NCBI RefSeq assembly: GCF_013177735.1
Contig: NZ_WOEZ01000126.1
Coordinates: forward strand, 62,001 to 126,000
Direction of reading: 5' to 3'
DNA from: Paraburkholderia elongata
Lineage (GTDB): Bacteria > Pseudomonadota > Gammaproteobacteria > Burkholderiales > Burkholderiaceae
DNA: 64,000 nt
Below the pieces are notes generated by a model. That model was given only the letters and a program-made list of their open reading frames with translations, was not told the DNA's origin and did no database searches. Each line of letters opens with the position of its first letter. The first letter of the stretch is position 1. The position numbers were made by a program, and so were the translations under genes. Shown in pieces: positions 17,501 to 26,723 of the stretch.

Positions 17501-18262
17501 CTAGCGCTGCGCCTTCTCCCCCATCCGCGCCAGCTTCAAAAACCGGTAGTAAACCGTTTCTGCGTTGAACACCGCGATCATGAAACCCGCGCGGCCGTCG
17601 AGAAATCCACGCCGCAACACATAGGTCCGCACGAAGGCCCAGGCGCCGCGCCCGAGCGCCTTGCCAAAACTGCCGCGCTTGCCTGCCGCATGACGTTGCT
17701 GTGCGCCCGCTGTCGAATACGCGTCGAGCTTGCGCAATACGCCTTCGAAGTCTTCGTAGGAGTAATGCATCAGTTTGCCGGTCAGGCGCTGCGACGACGT
17801 GTCGAACACCAGGCGCTCGTGCACGAGGTCGTCGGAGAAACGCGCGGCGCCACGTTTGAACAGGCGCGGAATCCAGTCCGGATACCAGCCGCTGTGGTGA
17901 ATCCAGTGGCCGCAAAAGCTCGACAACCTGTCCACCGCGTAGACATCGGCGGTGGGTGCGGCCAGCGCCGCGCGGATCGCCGCGGCCAGTTCCGGCGAGA
18001 CGATCTCGTCGGCGTCGAGAGAGAGAATCCAACTGGTGGTGAGCGCATCCACGGCGCGGTTCTTTTGCGGACCGAAGCCCGGCCAGTCGGTTTGCTCGAG
18101 CACGTGCGCGCCGTGTGCTCGAGCAATGTCAGCGGTACCGTCGGTGCTGCCGCCGTCGATCACGACGATCTGATCGGCGAAGGCCACGGCCTGCAGGCAT
18201 TCGGCCAGTCGCGCCGCCGCGTTTTTGGTGATGATGGCGACGCCGAGGGTGGTTTCTTGCAT
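17501..18262 (-). CDS. waaE: Glycosyltransferase family 2, LPS core (WaaE/KdtX-like)
   Basis: This is a 253-residue GT-A enzyme. It has an N-terminal nucleotide-binding strand (LGVAIITKN), the VVIDGGSTDGT segment, the DxD-like SLDADE, and an H-x-x-GWYPDWIPRLFKR segment typical of the WaaE family, which adds glucose to heptose I of the inner LPS core. The start at 18262 (MQETTLGV) removes a low-complexity upstream extension. It is transcribed away from msbA, sharing the intergenic region 18263-18448. Confidence 0.82.
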   Translation of the reverse strand: MQETTLGVAIITKNAAARLAECLQAVAFADQIVVIDGGSTDGTADIARAHGAHVLEQTDWPGFGPQKNRAVDALTTSWILSLDADEIVSPELAAAIRAALAAPTADVYAVDRLSSFCGHWIHHSGWYPDWIPRLFKRGAARFSDDLVHERLVFDTSSQRLTGKLMHYSYEDFEGVLRKLDAYSTAGAQQRHAAGKRGSFGKALGRGAWAFVRTYVLRRGFLDGRAGFMIAVFNAETVYYRFLKLARMGEKAQR

Positions 18263-18448
18263 ACCTGAATTGCGTGGAGGGTGCAGGGTGGCGGAACGGG
18301 TCGCGCAAGTATACAACCCAGCGCAACCCGGCCGATCCATAACCCCCGGCCATTATCCCCAACCGTTTACAATGCTGTTTTTTGATATTCCGCGCGTCAG
18401 GCATTCCGCCCGCTGTGCGGATGCTGTCCCGCCTTCTCAGAGGATTCC

Positions 18449-20242
18449 TTGAGCGCGAAGCCAACGTTAAGCAAACCCATCGGTTCAGGTGAGGCATCGT
18501 CGCCTGCCGTCGTCTTTCGACGCTTATGGCCTTATATCAAGCCGCTGCTGTGGGTGGTGGTCGGCGCGATCATCGCCATGGCCGTGAGCGCCAGCACTGA
18601 CGCGGCGATTCCCGCCTTGCTCAAGCCGTTGCTGGACAAGGGCTTCGGCGCGCATGCCAGCGACAATGCCAAGTGGTTCGTGCCGGCCGCGGTCATTGGC
18701 CTTGCGCTGGTTCGCGGCGTGTCGCAATACGCGTCCGGCTATCTGCTCGCCTACGTGTCGAACAAGATCCTGCTCGAACTTCGCCTGAAGATGTTCGACC
18801 GCATGATCCACACGAGCGTGGCGTTCTTCCAGCGCGAAACCGCGAGCACGGTGATCAACGCGATCGTCTTCGAGGTGAACCAGATTCTCAACGTGCTGTT
18901 GAGCGTCATGGTCACGCTGGTGCGCGATTCGCTGACGGTCATCTTCCTGCTCGGCTACCTGTTCTATCTGAACTGGCGCCTGACGCTGATCGTCGCGGTG
19001 CTGCTGCCGGGGATCGGCTGGTTGGTCGGCAAGATCAACCGTCGTTTGCGGCGCCTGAACCGTGAGCATCAATTGCTGACCAACGAGCTGTCGTACATCG
19101 TCGAAGAGACGGTGGGTGGCTACAAGGTCGTCAAGGTGCACAACGGCGAGCAGTACGAGACGGACCGCTTCACGGCGATGAGCAAGCGTCTGCGCGGTTA
19201 CGCGATGCGCATGATCGTCTCCGGCGGCCTCGCGCAACCGTTGACGCAGTTCCTGGCGTCAATCGCGCTCGCCGTGGTGATTACGATCGCGGTGGTGCAG
19301 TCGTCGTCGGATCAGACCACCGTCGGCGGCTTTGTGGCGTTCGTCACGTCGATGCTGCTGATCATCTCGCCGCTGAAGCACCTGATGGACGTGAACCAGC
19401 CGTTGCAACGCGGCATGACGGCGTGCGAACTGATTTTCGGCCTGATCGACGAGCCGTCCGAACCGGAGGGCGGCGGCAAGCCGCTCGAGCGCGCCCACGG
19501 CGAAGTGGAATTCCGCGACGTCTCGTTCACCTACGGCAGCAATGCCACGCACAACCGCCACACGCTCGACCATGTGTCGTTCAAGGTGGCGCCGGGCGAA
19601 ATGGTCGCGCTGGCGGGCCCGTCGGGCAGCGGCAAGACCACGCTGGTGAACTTGCTGCCGCGCTTTTTCGATCCGACCGGTGGCGAGATTCTGGTCGACG
19701 GGGTCGCGTTGCCGGAATACGGCCTGCACGCGCTGCGCAGCCAGATCGCGATGGTGAGCCAGGACGTGGTGCTGTTCAACGACACGGTGGCCAACAACGT
19801 CGCTTATGGGCAGACGGCCGATCCGGACAAGGTCAAGGCGGCGCTGCGCGCGGCGAACCTGTGGGATACCGTCGAGGCGATGCCCAATGGCATCGATACC
19901 CTGGTCGGCGACAACGGCATGATGCTCTCGGGCGGTCAACGTCAGCGTCTGGCGATCGCGCGCGCGATCTATAAGAACGCGCCGATCCTGATCCTCGACG
20001 AAGCCACCTCGGCGTTGGATTCCGAATCCGAACGCCACGTGCAGGCGGCGCTGGAAACCTTGATGAAGGGCCGTACCACGCTCGTGATCGCGCACCGTTT
20101 GTCGACCATCGAACGCGCCGACCGGATTCTGGTGATGGAAGCAGGGCGTATTGTCGAGCGCGGCAGCCATCGCGAGCTGCTGGCGCAAGGCGGGCTGTAC
20201 GCGCATCTGCATCGCATCCAGTTCCAGCAAGACGCAGCCTGA
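18449..20242 (+). CDS. msbA: Lipid A/LPS flippase, ABC transporter
   Basis: MsbA (597 aa) flips core-lipid A across the inner membrane before Lpt transport. An N-terminal six-helix ABC exporter domain (about 25-330) is fused to an ATPase with Walker A GPSGSGKTT, signature LSGGQRQR, Walker B ILILDEATSALD and the switch His in VIAHRLSTI. Initiation is at TTG 18449, with AGAGGA just upstream; no better in-frame start exists. A terminator follows at 20277-20300. Confidence 0.95.
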   Translation: MSAKPTLSKPIGSGEASSPAVVFRRLWPYIKPLLWVVVGAIIAMAVSASTDAAIPALLKPLLDKGFGAHASDNAKWFVPAAVIGLALVRGVSQYASGYLLAYVSNKILLELRLKMFDRMIHTSVAFFQRETASTVINAIVFEVNQILNVLLSVMVTLVRDSLTVIFLLGYLFYLNWRLTLIVAVLLPGIGWLVGKINRRLRRLNREHQLLTNELSYIVEETVGGYKVVKVHNGEQYETDRFTAMSKRLRGYAMRMIVSGGLAQPLTQFLASIALAVVITIAVVQSSSDQTTVGGFVAFVTSMLLIISPLKHLMDVNQPLQRGMTACELIFGLIDEPSEPEGGGKPLERAHGEVEFRDVSFTYGSNATHNRHTLDHVSFKVAPGEMVALAGPSGSGKTTLVNLLPRFFDPTGGEILVDGVALPEYGLHALRSQIAMVSQDVVLFNDTVANNVAYGQTADPDKVKAALRAANLWDTVEAMPNGIDTLVGDNGMMLSGGQRQRLAIARAIYKNAPILILDEATSALDSESERHVQAALETLMKGRTTLVIAHRLSTIERADRILVMEAGRIVERGSHRELLAQGGLYAHLHRIQFQQDAA

Positions 20243-20276
20243 TCTGGCCTGGTGGCTGGGTTGATCGCCTCGCGGC

Positions 20277-20300
20277 CGGCCGTTTCAGCGGCCGTTTTTT
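20277..20300 (+). terminator. Intrinsic terminator of msbA
   Basis: CGGCCG (20277-20282), a 6-nt loop, CGGCCG (20289-20294) and then T6. It overlaps the last codons of the convergent glycosyltransferase gene. Confidence 0.8.
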
Positions 20301-21310
20301 CGCACGATTCGTTTGAGCCAGATTCCCGGCGCGTAGACTGCCGGACATGTCACGTACAGAAACATGCGGATGCGCAACCCGAGCTTCACTTTGGGACTGC
20401 GTGTGAGCAGTCCAATACGTTCGCCAAGGCCGCCGGCTTCGAACATCGCGTGAATGAATTGTTCGCGCGCGAGCTTGGGCGCCATCGCCGCGCGCATGCG
20501 TTCGCCCACGCCGCCGATATCGGCGTCGCGCTGCAACTGCGCGAGTTCCATGAGCCCATAGCGATTACTTTGGCGCATTCGCGTAATCAACTCATCCACC
20601 GATCCATAACGGCGTTTGCGCGACAGTCCGCCGCGCCGGTAGCGCACCAATGGCTCGCGCAGACTCGCGGCCCCGCCTGACAGGATCGCGCGCAGCACCA
20701 TGATCTGATCTTCCGCGGCGGCGCCTGGCAGCATGGGGCCGAAGCGCTCGAACAGCCGTCGCGTCCATGTGTGCGCGGCGCCGATGAGCCACGGGCGGCT
20801 GGCGAGCCAGTCGTCGAAACTGCGATAGGTGTCGAGTTCGGTTGGCGTCATCCGTTCGTGGACGTTGCCGGCTTCGTCCATATCCGCGAGGTCGGTGGCG
20901 ATCAGGTCGGGGCGGCGATCGTGCGCGAGCCAGAAGTCGACCACCCGCTCACAACGGTTCGGCGCGGACATGTCGTCGCCTGCGGCAACGAAAAGCAGCT
21001 CTCCCTGCGCCATTTGCGCGAGTTGCGACAGATGCGCGCAAATGCCCTGATTGACCGCGTTGCGGCGCGCGATCACCTTGTGCGGTCCGCGGTAGCCAGC
21101 GATCGCGGCTTCGATCGCGGCGAACGTGGCGTCGCTGGAGGCGTCGTCCGAGATGATGATTTCGAGCGGTGCATAGGTTTGTGCGAGTGCGCTGCGCACT
21201 GCGTCGGCGATCTTCTTTTCCTGGTTGTAGGTGATCAGCAGGATCGATACCAGCGGGCGGTCAGAGTCAGACGGCGTGGAGGCAAGGTTTGTCGACGGGC
21301 TATCGGTCAT
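20285..21310 (-). CDS. Glycosyltransferase family 2
   Basis: This 341-residue protein has a GT-A domain with VSILLITYNQE, IIISDDASSD and AAGDDM (DxD-equivalent), then EDQIMVLRA in the acceptor part. The C-terminus is basic (KRIVRKNGR). Its position between msbA and other sugar-transfer genes points to LPS core or O-antigen assembly; donor and acceptor are unknown. It is divergent from the GT4 gene downstream, and the shared 154-bp gap should hold both promoters. Confidence 0.85.
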   Translation of the reverse strand: MTDSPSTNLASTPSDSDRPLVSILLITYNQEKKIADAVRSALAQTYAPLEIIISDDASSDATFAAIEAAIAGYRGPHKVIARRNAVNQGICAHLSQLAQMAQGELLFVAAGDDMSAPNRCERVVDFWLAHDRRPDLIATDLADMDEAGNVHERMTPTELDTYRSFDDWLASRPWLIGAAHTWTRRLFERFGPMLPGAAAEDQIMVLRAILSGGAASLREPLVRYRRGGLSRKRRYGSVDELITRMRQSNRYGLMELAQLQRDADIGGVGERMRAAMAPKLAREQFIHAMFEAGGLGERIGLLTRSPKVKLGLRIRMFLYVTCPAVYAPGIWLKRIVRKNGR

Positions 21311-21464
21311 GGAATAGGTTGGGGTGCGGTTCGGCTAGATTCTAATCGGTGACGGGAGGGTTGCGTCATGTAGCGCCCCAAGCCCATCCTTTACAATTGC
21401 CGCTGTCCCGAAAACCAGATCGCGCGGTTCTTCGCCACGCGGGCGCCTCACAGAGAACCGTTCC

Positions 21465-22544
21465 TTGTCCGACCCGACCCGGCGTCCTGTCACCGACATC
21501 GCCCTGACCGCCCAGGCGCTGAAAAATAGCGGCGGCGCCGAACGCTACACGCGCGACGTGATTGCCGGCTTGCATCGGATGGGGCTGCGTCCTACGCTCT
21601 TCGCCCGCGAGATCGATCGCGCGCTGCCTGAGGCGGCATGGATCGACGCTCAACCGCTCAATGTCCGCTGGGCGCCGCGCAAGCTTCGCAACCTGGCGTT
21701 CGACTGGCGTCTCAAGCAACGGCTGAAACGGCATCGTCCGGCGTGCGTCTTCGCGATCAATCACTCCACCCATGCCGACGTCGCATTGTGCGGTGGCACG
21801 CATCCGGGTTCGCTCGAGGCCGCCGGCCGCGCCGCGCGCCGCAGCGACGAATGGCAGATCGACATGGAGCGGCGCGTCTATTCGCAGGCGCGTTCGATCG
21901 TCGCGCACTCGCAATTGATGAGCCGCGAGTTGCAACGCTTTTACGGCGTGCGGGCCGACCGTATCGACGTGCTCTATCCGCCGGTGGACACAGCACGCTT
22001 CCAGCCGCTGAACGATGTTGAACGAGCGGCGGTGCGCCGCCAGTTCGATCTGCCCGAAGGCCGCGTGATCTTCGTGTTTTCGTCGACCAGTCATGAACGC
22101 AAAGGCTATCCCTTGCTGGAAGCGTTTTTTGCACAGACCACGCTGCCGGTTTGCCTGGTCGTGGCCGGCCGGCCGGTGCCGAAAACCAGCAACACTATTC
22201 GCTATGTCGGGTACTGCAAAGAAATCGAAAAACTGTTCGCCGCAGCCGATTTCACCGTGGTGGCGTCGGCGTACGAACCGTTTGGTCTGGTGGGAGTCGA
22301 GTCGGTGATGTGCGGCACGCCGCTTGTGATCGCAGATAACGTCGGATCGGCGGAGACGGTCACCGGTGCGGCGAAGATCGAGTTTTCGCGGCAGTCGGCG
22401 GGGAGTTTCGAGCGCGCCATTCAGGCCGCGGTGGAGCGTGTGCAGGGCGGCTACGCGCGCATCGCGGAGCCGCTACGCAGTCTGGTCTACGACCCGAGCG
22501 TCGATGCTCATGTCGCCGCGCTCTACGAGATGTTCACGCGTTGA
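21465..22544 (+). CDS. Glycosyltransferase family 4, LPS core type
   Basis: This is a 359-residue GT-B enzyme. The N-terminal LTAQALKNSGGAERYT resembles the WaaG-like acceptor domain; the donor domain carries SSTSHERKGYPLLEAF, VVAGRP and the E-x7-E signature region EPFGLVGVESVMCGTPLV. It probably transfers a hexose or heptose in LPS core synthesis. The start is TTG 21465; there is no ATG nearby in frame, and the domain begins immediately. Confidence 0.85.
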   Translation: MSDPTRRPVTDIALTAQALKNSGGAERYTRDVIAGLHRMGLRPTLFAREIDRALPEAAWIDAQPLNVRWAPRKLRNLAFDWRLKQRLKRHRPACVFAINHSTHADVALCGGTHPGSLEAAGRAARRSDEWQIDMERRVYSQARSIVAHSQLMSRELQRFYGVRADRIDVLYPPVDTARFQPLNDVERAAVRRQFDLPEGRVIFVFSSTSHERKGYPLLEAFFAQTTLPVCLVVAGRPVPKTSNTIRYVGYCKEIEKLFAAADFTVVASAYEPFGLVGVESVMCGTPLVIADNVGSAETVTGAAKIEFSRQSAGSFERAIQAAVERVQGGYARIAEPLRSLVYDPSVDAHVAALYEMFTR

Positions 22545-22593
22545 GCCCGCCGCACCGCGCGCGGATGCCGGGCGCGGCTGAAATGGGGGCGAA

Positions 22594-23892
22594 TCAGGCC
22601 TTGACGCCGGTCGTGGTCTGACGGGCGGCGCTTGACCCTGCCGATTGCGCCGTAGCCAATTCACGCTTGCGCGCATCGATCACCGCTAAAAACGTAGCGA
22701 TCAGCAGCGCGAGCAGGACCGTGACCATGATCGGCACGAGGACGTCGATGGTCAGTCCGAAAATCACCGTGCTGGTGGCGACCGCGAGACCCGCATAGGA
22801 CGCCGCGCGAATCGCCGGATCATTCGACCGCCTGTGACGCCAGAAGTACACCGAGATGCCATAGTAGAACAGCAACAGGCACATCACGCCGATTGCGCCC
22901 ATCTCGGCGAGGGTCGAGAAAAAGTCGCTATGGGCGCGCTCGTTGACGATCTCGGTCTTCACTTCGCCACGCTTGGCCAGCACACCCAGTTCGTCCACCA
23001 GACGCCCCTTGCCGACGCCGTACACCGGATGATGCGTAAAGATCAGCCGCGACGCATTCCACAACTGTAAGCGCAGCCCAACCGACGTGTAGTCTTCGCC
23101 CTGATGCATCATCGAAACATCGTTCCCGACTTCGCCGAGCCGCTTCTGAATTCGCTCGGTCGACAGCAGCGCACCCGCGCCGAGCACGATTACCAGCGTC
23201 GCTATCAGGAGACGCTTCTTGTGTGCGTACCACTGATACTGCATGCCGAGCAGGACGACGAACACGGGCACGGCCAGCCAGCCGCCGCGGCTGCCCGATA
23301 GATATGACGCGTAACCGCCGCACACCAGGGCCAGCAGTCGGAGCCCTAGCACGCGCCAGTCACGCGGCTTGTCCCAGCCTAAAGTGAAAACCGAGAGAAA
23401 GCCGAGCAGCAGCGCCGTATCGCCGAACGGAATCGCATTTGTATAAGAATTGTTCAGACGATTCGCATCCGTCCAGCCGCCGGCGGGTTGATCGACGAGC
23501 GCCCAGATGCCCACCGCCAGCGCGCCGGCGGCACAACCCCAACCGATCACGCGCAGATGCCGGGACGGCAATTGCCGCAGCAGCAGAAAGACCGGCAGGG
23601 CCAGTACGAAGCGCGACAACGCGTCGAACTGACGCGGCAGCCAATAACCGAACACGGCTTGCTGGACGGCGATTGCTACGACGAAAGCCAGCATGCCGAT
23701 GGTGAACCAACGGTAGGTGCGCAGGCCGGAGAAGTATCCTGGCGTGCGCCGGTTGGCCACGGCGGCGCCGAGCGCCAACGCGAGAATCGCGAAAAAGCAG
23801 TAGCCCGTGCCGCCGCGCCACACGAGATTGACTGCGGGCGCGAAAAACAGCAGGGCTGTGCAGAGCCAGACCAGACTGGGAGCAAAAATCAT
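22594..23892 (-). CDS. waaL: O-antigen ligase family membrane protein
   Basis: This 432-residue polytopic protein has about ten to twelve hydrophobic segments and the Wzy_C/WaaL pattern: a large periplasmic loop between late helices with SGSRGGW, H-H-P-x-x-GVGKGRL and a conserved ERAHSDFF before the last helices. Such proteins join O-antigen from undecaprenyl diphosphate to the lipid A core in the periplasm. The Ser/Thr-rich tail is poorly conserved. WaaL and Wzy polymerases are hard to tell apart by sequence; the surrounding core genes favour WaaL. Confidence 0.8.
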   Translation of the reverse strand: MIFAPSLVWLCTALLFFAPAVNLVWRGGTGYCFFAILALALGAAVANRRTPGYFSGLRTYRWFTIGMLAFVVAIAVQQAVFGYWLPRQFDALSRFVLALPVFLLLRQLPSRHLRVIGWGCAAGALAVGIWALVDQPAGGWTDANRLNNSYTNAIPFGDTALLLGFLSVFTLGWDKPRDWRVLGLRLLALVCGGYASYLSGSRGGWLAVPVFVVLLGMQYQWYAHKKRLLIATLVIVLGAGALLSTERIQKRLGEVGNDVSMMHQGEDYTSVGLRLQLWNASRLIFTHHPVYGVGKGRLVDELGVLAKRGEVKTEIVNERAHSDFFSTLAEMGAIGVMCLLLFYYGISVYFWRHRRSNDPAIRAASYAGLAVATSTVIFGLTIDVLVPIMVTVLLALLIATFLAVIDARKRELATAQSAGSSAARQTTTGVKA

Positions 23893-24276
23893 AGGGCAAC
23901 AATATGTAAGAACACTACCGTTCCGGTGGTGGAGTTGCTATGGCCGGATCCTTGGGGCATTTTTTAAGACGGTAGAGCGATCGCGATTATAACCGCGCGT
24001 CTCCTTGCAAAATGCTTGCCGAAGCACATAGCAGGTTGCCCTTCGGCGGGGCGCGGCAATCGGTGCCGCCTTGCGCGGAAAGTCCTGCTCGAAGACAGCC
24101 GCCATGGCTTTCGAGCCCTGGTATTTGTCGTATGAGCGGGCGGCGGCGGTACAATCCCGGGCGAAACTTATGGGCGATGCTGTTTGGGCCACCGGTGCGG
24201 TGCCAGGTTCCCGCAGCGCCCGCAGGCACTCGCGCCGCCTGCGCTTCTCCGACGCCAAGCTCAACGGACCGAATCG
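23893..24276. promoter_or_regulatory. Divergent promoter region between waaL and a glycosyltransferase
   Basis: No gene is supported in this 384-bp gap. A perfect TATAAT on the minus strand (plus coordinates 23986-23991) lies about 95 bp before the waaL start and is the best -10 candidate; its -35 is weak. Nothing further stands out. Confidence 0.35.
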
Positions 24277-25122
24277 ATGTTCTCAATCATCATCCCGACC
24301 TGGAACAACCTGCCTTACCTGCGGCTCGTGATCGAGAGCCTGCGGCGTCATTCCACGCACACGCATCAGATCATCGTGCACGTGAACGACGGCTCGGACG
24401 GCACGCTAGCCTGGGTGCGCGACGAGGGTATCGAACACACCGCATCGCCCGGCAATATCGGCATCTGTCACGCGGTCAATATCGCGGCGGCGCGCGCCAC
24501 GCAGGACTACATCGTCTACATGAACGACGACATGTACTGCTGCCCCGGCTGGGACGACGCGCTTATCAGGCGTCTCGCGCAGATGCCGGCCGACAATCTG
24601 TTCATGTTGTCCGGCACGATGATCGAGCCGGTTGACTCCGGCAATCCGTGCGTCGTCGTGCAGAACTTCGGCCGCGACGTGGAAAATTTCCGCGCCGACG
24701 ACCTGGTGGCCGCCACGCCGAAACTCGTGCGCGCCGACTGGCGTGGCGCCACGTGGCCGCCAACGCTCGTGCATCGCGACTGGTGGCACAAGGTCGGCGG
24801 CTATAGCAGCGAATTGAGCCCCGGCATGAGCAGCGACAACGACTTTTCGATGAAGCTGTGGGACGCCGGTTGCCGGGTGTTCCTCGGCGTCGGCGACAGT
24901 CTGGTTTATCACTTTCAGCAGAAGAGCACCGGTAAGGTCGTCAAGAACGATGGGCGCCGCCAGTTCCTGAACAAGTGGGGCATGACGCAAGCCACTTTCG
25001 ACCGTTATTTTCTGCGGCGCGGCACGGCGGTAGAAGGCGGCCAGGCGGTCAGCGAACCCGAGCGGACCGGCCGCCTGCGGCGCGCGCTGCTCAAGTCGCG
25101 CATCAAGCGCGCGTTCAGCTGA
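24277..25122 (+). CDS. Glycosyltransferase family 2
   Basis: This 281-residue GT-A protein begins MFSIIIPTWNNLPYL. It has HVNDGSDGT, MNDDMYCCPGWDDAL as the DxD region, and a late SSDNDFSMKLWDAG acceptor-side motif. The C-terminus is basic. Probably part of the LPS/O-antigen set; the substrate is unknown. The frame is open from 24184, but the family N-terminus is at 24277. Confidence 0.85.
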   Translation: MFSIIIPTWNNLPYLRLVIESLRRHSTHTHQIIVHVNDGSDGTLAWVRDEGIEHTASPGNIGICHAVNIAAARATQDYIVYMNDDMYCCPGWDDALIRRLAQMPADNLFMLSGTMIEPVDSGNPCVVVQNFGRDVENFRADDLVAATPKLVRADWRGATWPPTLVHRDWWHKVGGYSSELSPGMSSDNDFSMKLWDAGCRVFLGVGDSLVYHFQQKSTGKVVKNDGRRQFLNKWGMTQATFDRYFLRRGTAVEGGQAVSEPERTGRLRRALLKSRIKRAFS

Positions 25123-25134
25123 AGCAGGCGTGCG

Positions 25135-25458
25135 TTACACGCCGCCCGTCACCAGCGGCAGCACCGTCAAATCCGGATGCGTGCCGTCGACGATACTGCG
25201 TCCAACATGCACCCCTTCGTAGAGCGCTTCATCCTTGCCGGCAAAGCTCTCTTCGCCGTCCGCATGGAAGGGTACCGTGTGCCCGGGGATGGTCGGATCG
25301 GCGCCCGGATGGCACACGTAACCGACATACGTGTAGCGATTATCAGCCGCGGCTGGCGGCGGCTTCGTTTCGTCGGGCGGGCTTTTCAGGAAGGGCGCCA
25401 CGTGAATTTCGAAACCCTCGTACTCCACCATCTGCCAGGGTGCGGTTTCATCGGCCAT
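25135..25458 (-). CDS. Conserved hypothetical protein
   Basis: This is a 107-residue soluble acidic protein with no signal or membrane segment. It has YEGFEIHVAPF near the N-terminus, YTYVGYVCHPGADP in the middle and a possible C-terminal helix. I do not recognise a domain beyond similar short proteins in Burkholderia relatives. GGAGG lies 6 nt before its ATG, supporting translation. It ends 12 bp from the convergent glycosyltransferase. Confidence 0.65.
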   Translation of the reverse strand: MADETAPWQMVEYEGFEIHVAPFLKSPPDETKPPPAAADNRYTYVGYVCHPGADPTIPGHTVPFHADGEESFAGKDEALYEGVHVGRSIVDGTHPDLTVLPLVTGGV

Positions 25459-25613
25459 GGCCGCCTCCGTCTATGTCGTGCGTCTATCAGAAAGTCTAGG
25501 TGATTTGAACCTGAAGCGCGCCGTAAGACTGATGCGGCAAACCACGATGGCTTGTCCGCGCCATCTTCGCCGTCATATAGAATGACGCGCTTTGCCCGTA
25601 CAAGACCCTGCCC

Positions 25614-26537
25614 ATGTGGTTCAAAAACCTTCAGTTGCACCGTCTTCCCGCTCCGTGGTCCGTAACCCATGAACAAATGGAGAAATGGCTCGCGCCGCAC
25701 GCGTTCGCGTCCGGCAACAGCGTCGAGATGCAAAGCCACGGCTGGGCGTCGCCACGCGACAATGACTCGCTGGTGTATTCGCTCAATGGCCAGATGCTGC
25801 TGGTGTTTCGCGCCGAAAAGAAACTGCTGCCCGCTTCGGTCGTCACGCAAGTGACCAAGGCGCGTGCGCTCGAACTCGAAGAGCAGCAGGGCTTCAAACC
25901 CGGCCGCAAGCAGATGCGCGAACTCAAGGAACAGGTGACCGACGAACTGCTGCCGCGCGCCTTCAGCATCCGCCGCGACACGCGTGTGTGGATCGATACC
26001 CGAAACGGCTGGCTCGTGATCGATGCGGGCTCGCAAGCAGTCGCCGACGAGGTGCGCGGCCTGCTGGTGAAGTCGATCGATCAACTGCCGCTCGGCACCG
26101 TGCGCGTCACGCAATCGCCGGTTGCGGCAATGACCGAATGGCTGCTTTCCGGTGAAGGTCCCGCGGGCTTCACGCTCGACCAGGACACCGAGTTGCGCTC
26201 GCCGACAGAAGGCAACGCGACCGTGCGCTACGTTGGACATACTTTGGACGCCGAAGATATGCGCCGCCATATCGAAGCCGGCAAGCAATGCATGCGGCTC
26301 GCGATGACATGGAACGATCGGGTGTCGTTCGTGCTCACGCCAACGCTCACGATCAAGCGTATCGCGCCGCTCGATGTCCTCAAGGAAGCGAGCGATCCCA
26401 CCGCGCAGAACGACGACGAGCGCTTCGATTCCGACGTCACGCTGATGACCGCCGAACTCGACCGCATGCTGAGCGATCTGCTCGACGCGTTGGGTGGCGA
26501 ACAGGGCGAGGCGATGCCGCAAGTCGCGGCTGCCTGA
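25614..26537 (+). CDS. rdgC: Recombination-associated protein RdgC
   Basis: RdgC (307 aa, usual size) is a ring-shaped dsDNA-binding protein that limits RecA activity and acts at replication forks. It begins MWFKNLQLHRL and keeps the family segments ELEEQQGFKPGRKQ, ELLPRAF and VKSIDQLPLG. It is a single gene with its own 155-bp upstream region, diverging from the hypothetical gene on the left. Confidence 0.95.
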   Translation: MWFKNLQLHRLPAPWSVTHEQMEKWLAPHAFASGNSVEMQSHGWASPRDNDSLVYSLNGQMLLVFRAEKKLLPASVVTQVTKARALELEEQQGFKPGRKQMRELKEQVTDELLPRAFSIRRDTRVWIDTRNGWLVIDAGSQAVADEVRGLLVKSIDQLPLGTVRVTQSPVAAMTEWLLSGEGPAGFTLDQDTELRSPTEGNATVRYVGHTLDAEDMRRHIEAGKQCMRLAMTWNDRVSFVLTPTLTIKRIAPLDVLKEASDPTAQNDDERFDSDVTLMTAELDRMLSDLLDALGGEQGEAMPQVAAA

Positions 26538-26723
26538 GTGACGTTTCCCTGAGTGGATCTCGCCACGACCGTGCGGCGTCGATGCGCAATGCATTCGCGA
26601 AGCGGCGCTGCGTGACAGCGCCGCCGCGCGCAGACCACCTTTACACCGAACCCTGCTACGCCGGCGCCGTGAATATGGTTAAGATTGCGCTCATCAAGGC
26701 GCATCGATCACGGAGGGCTTGCG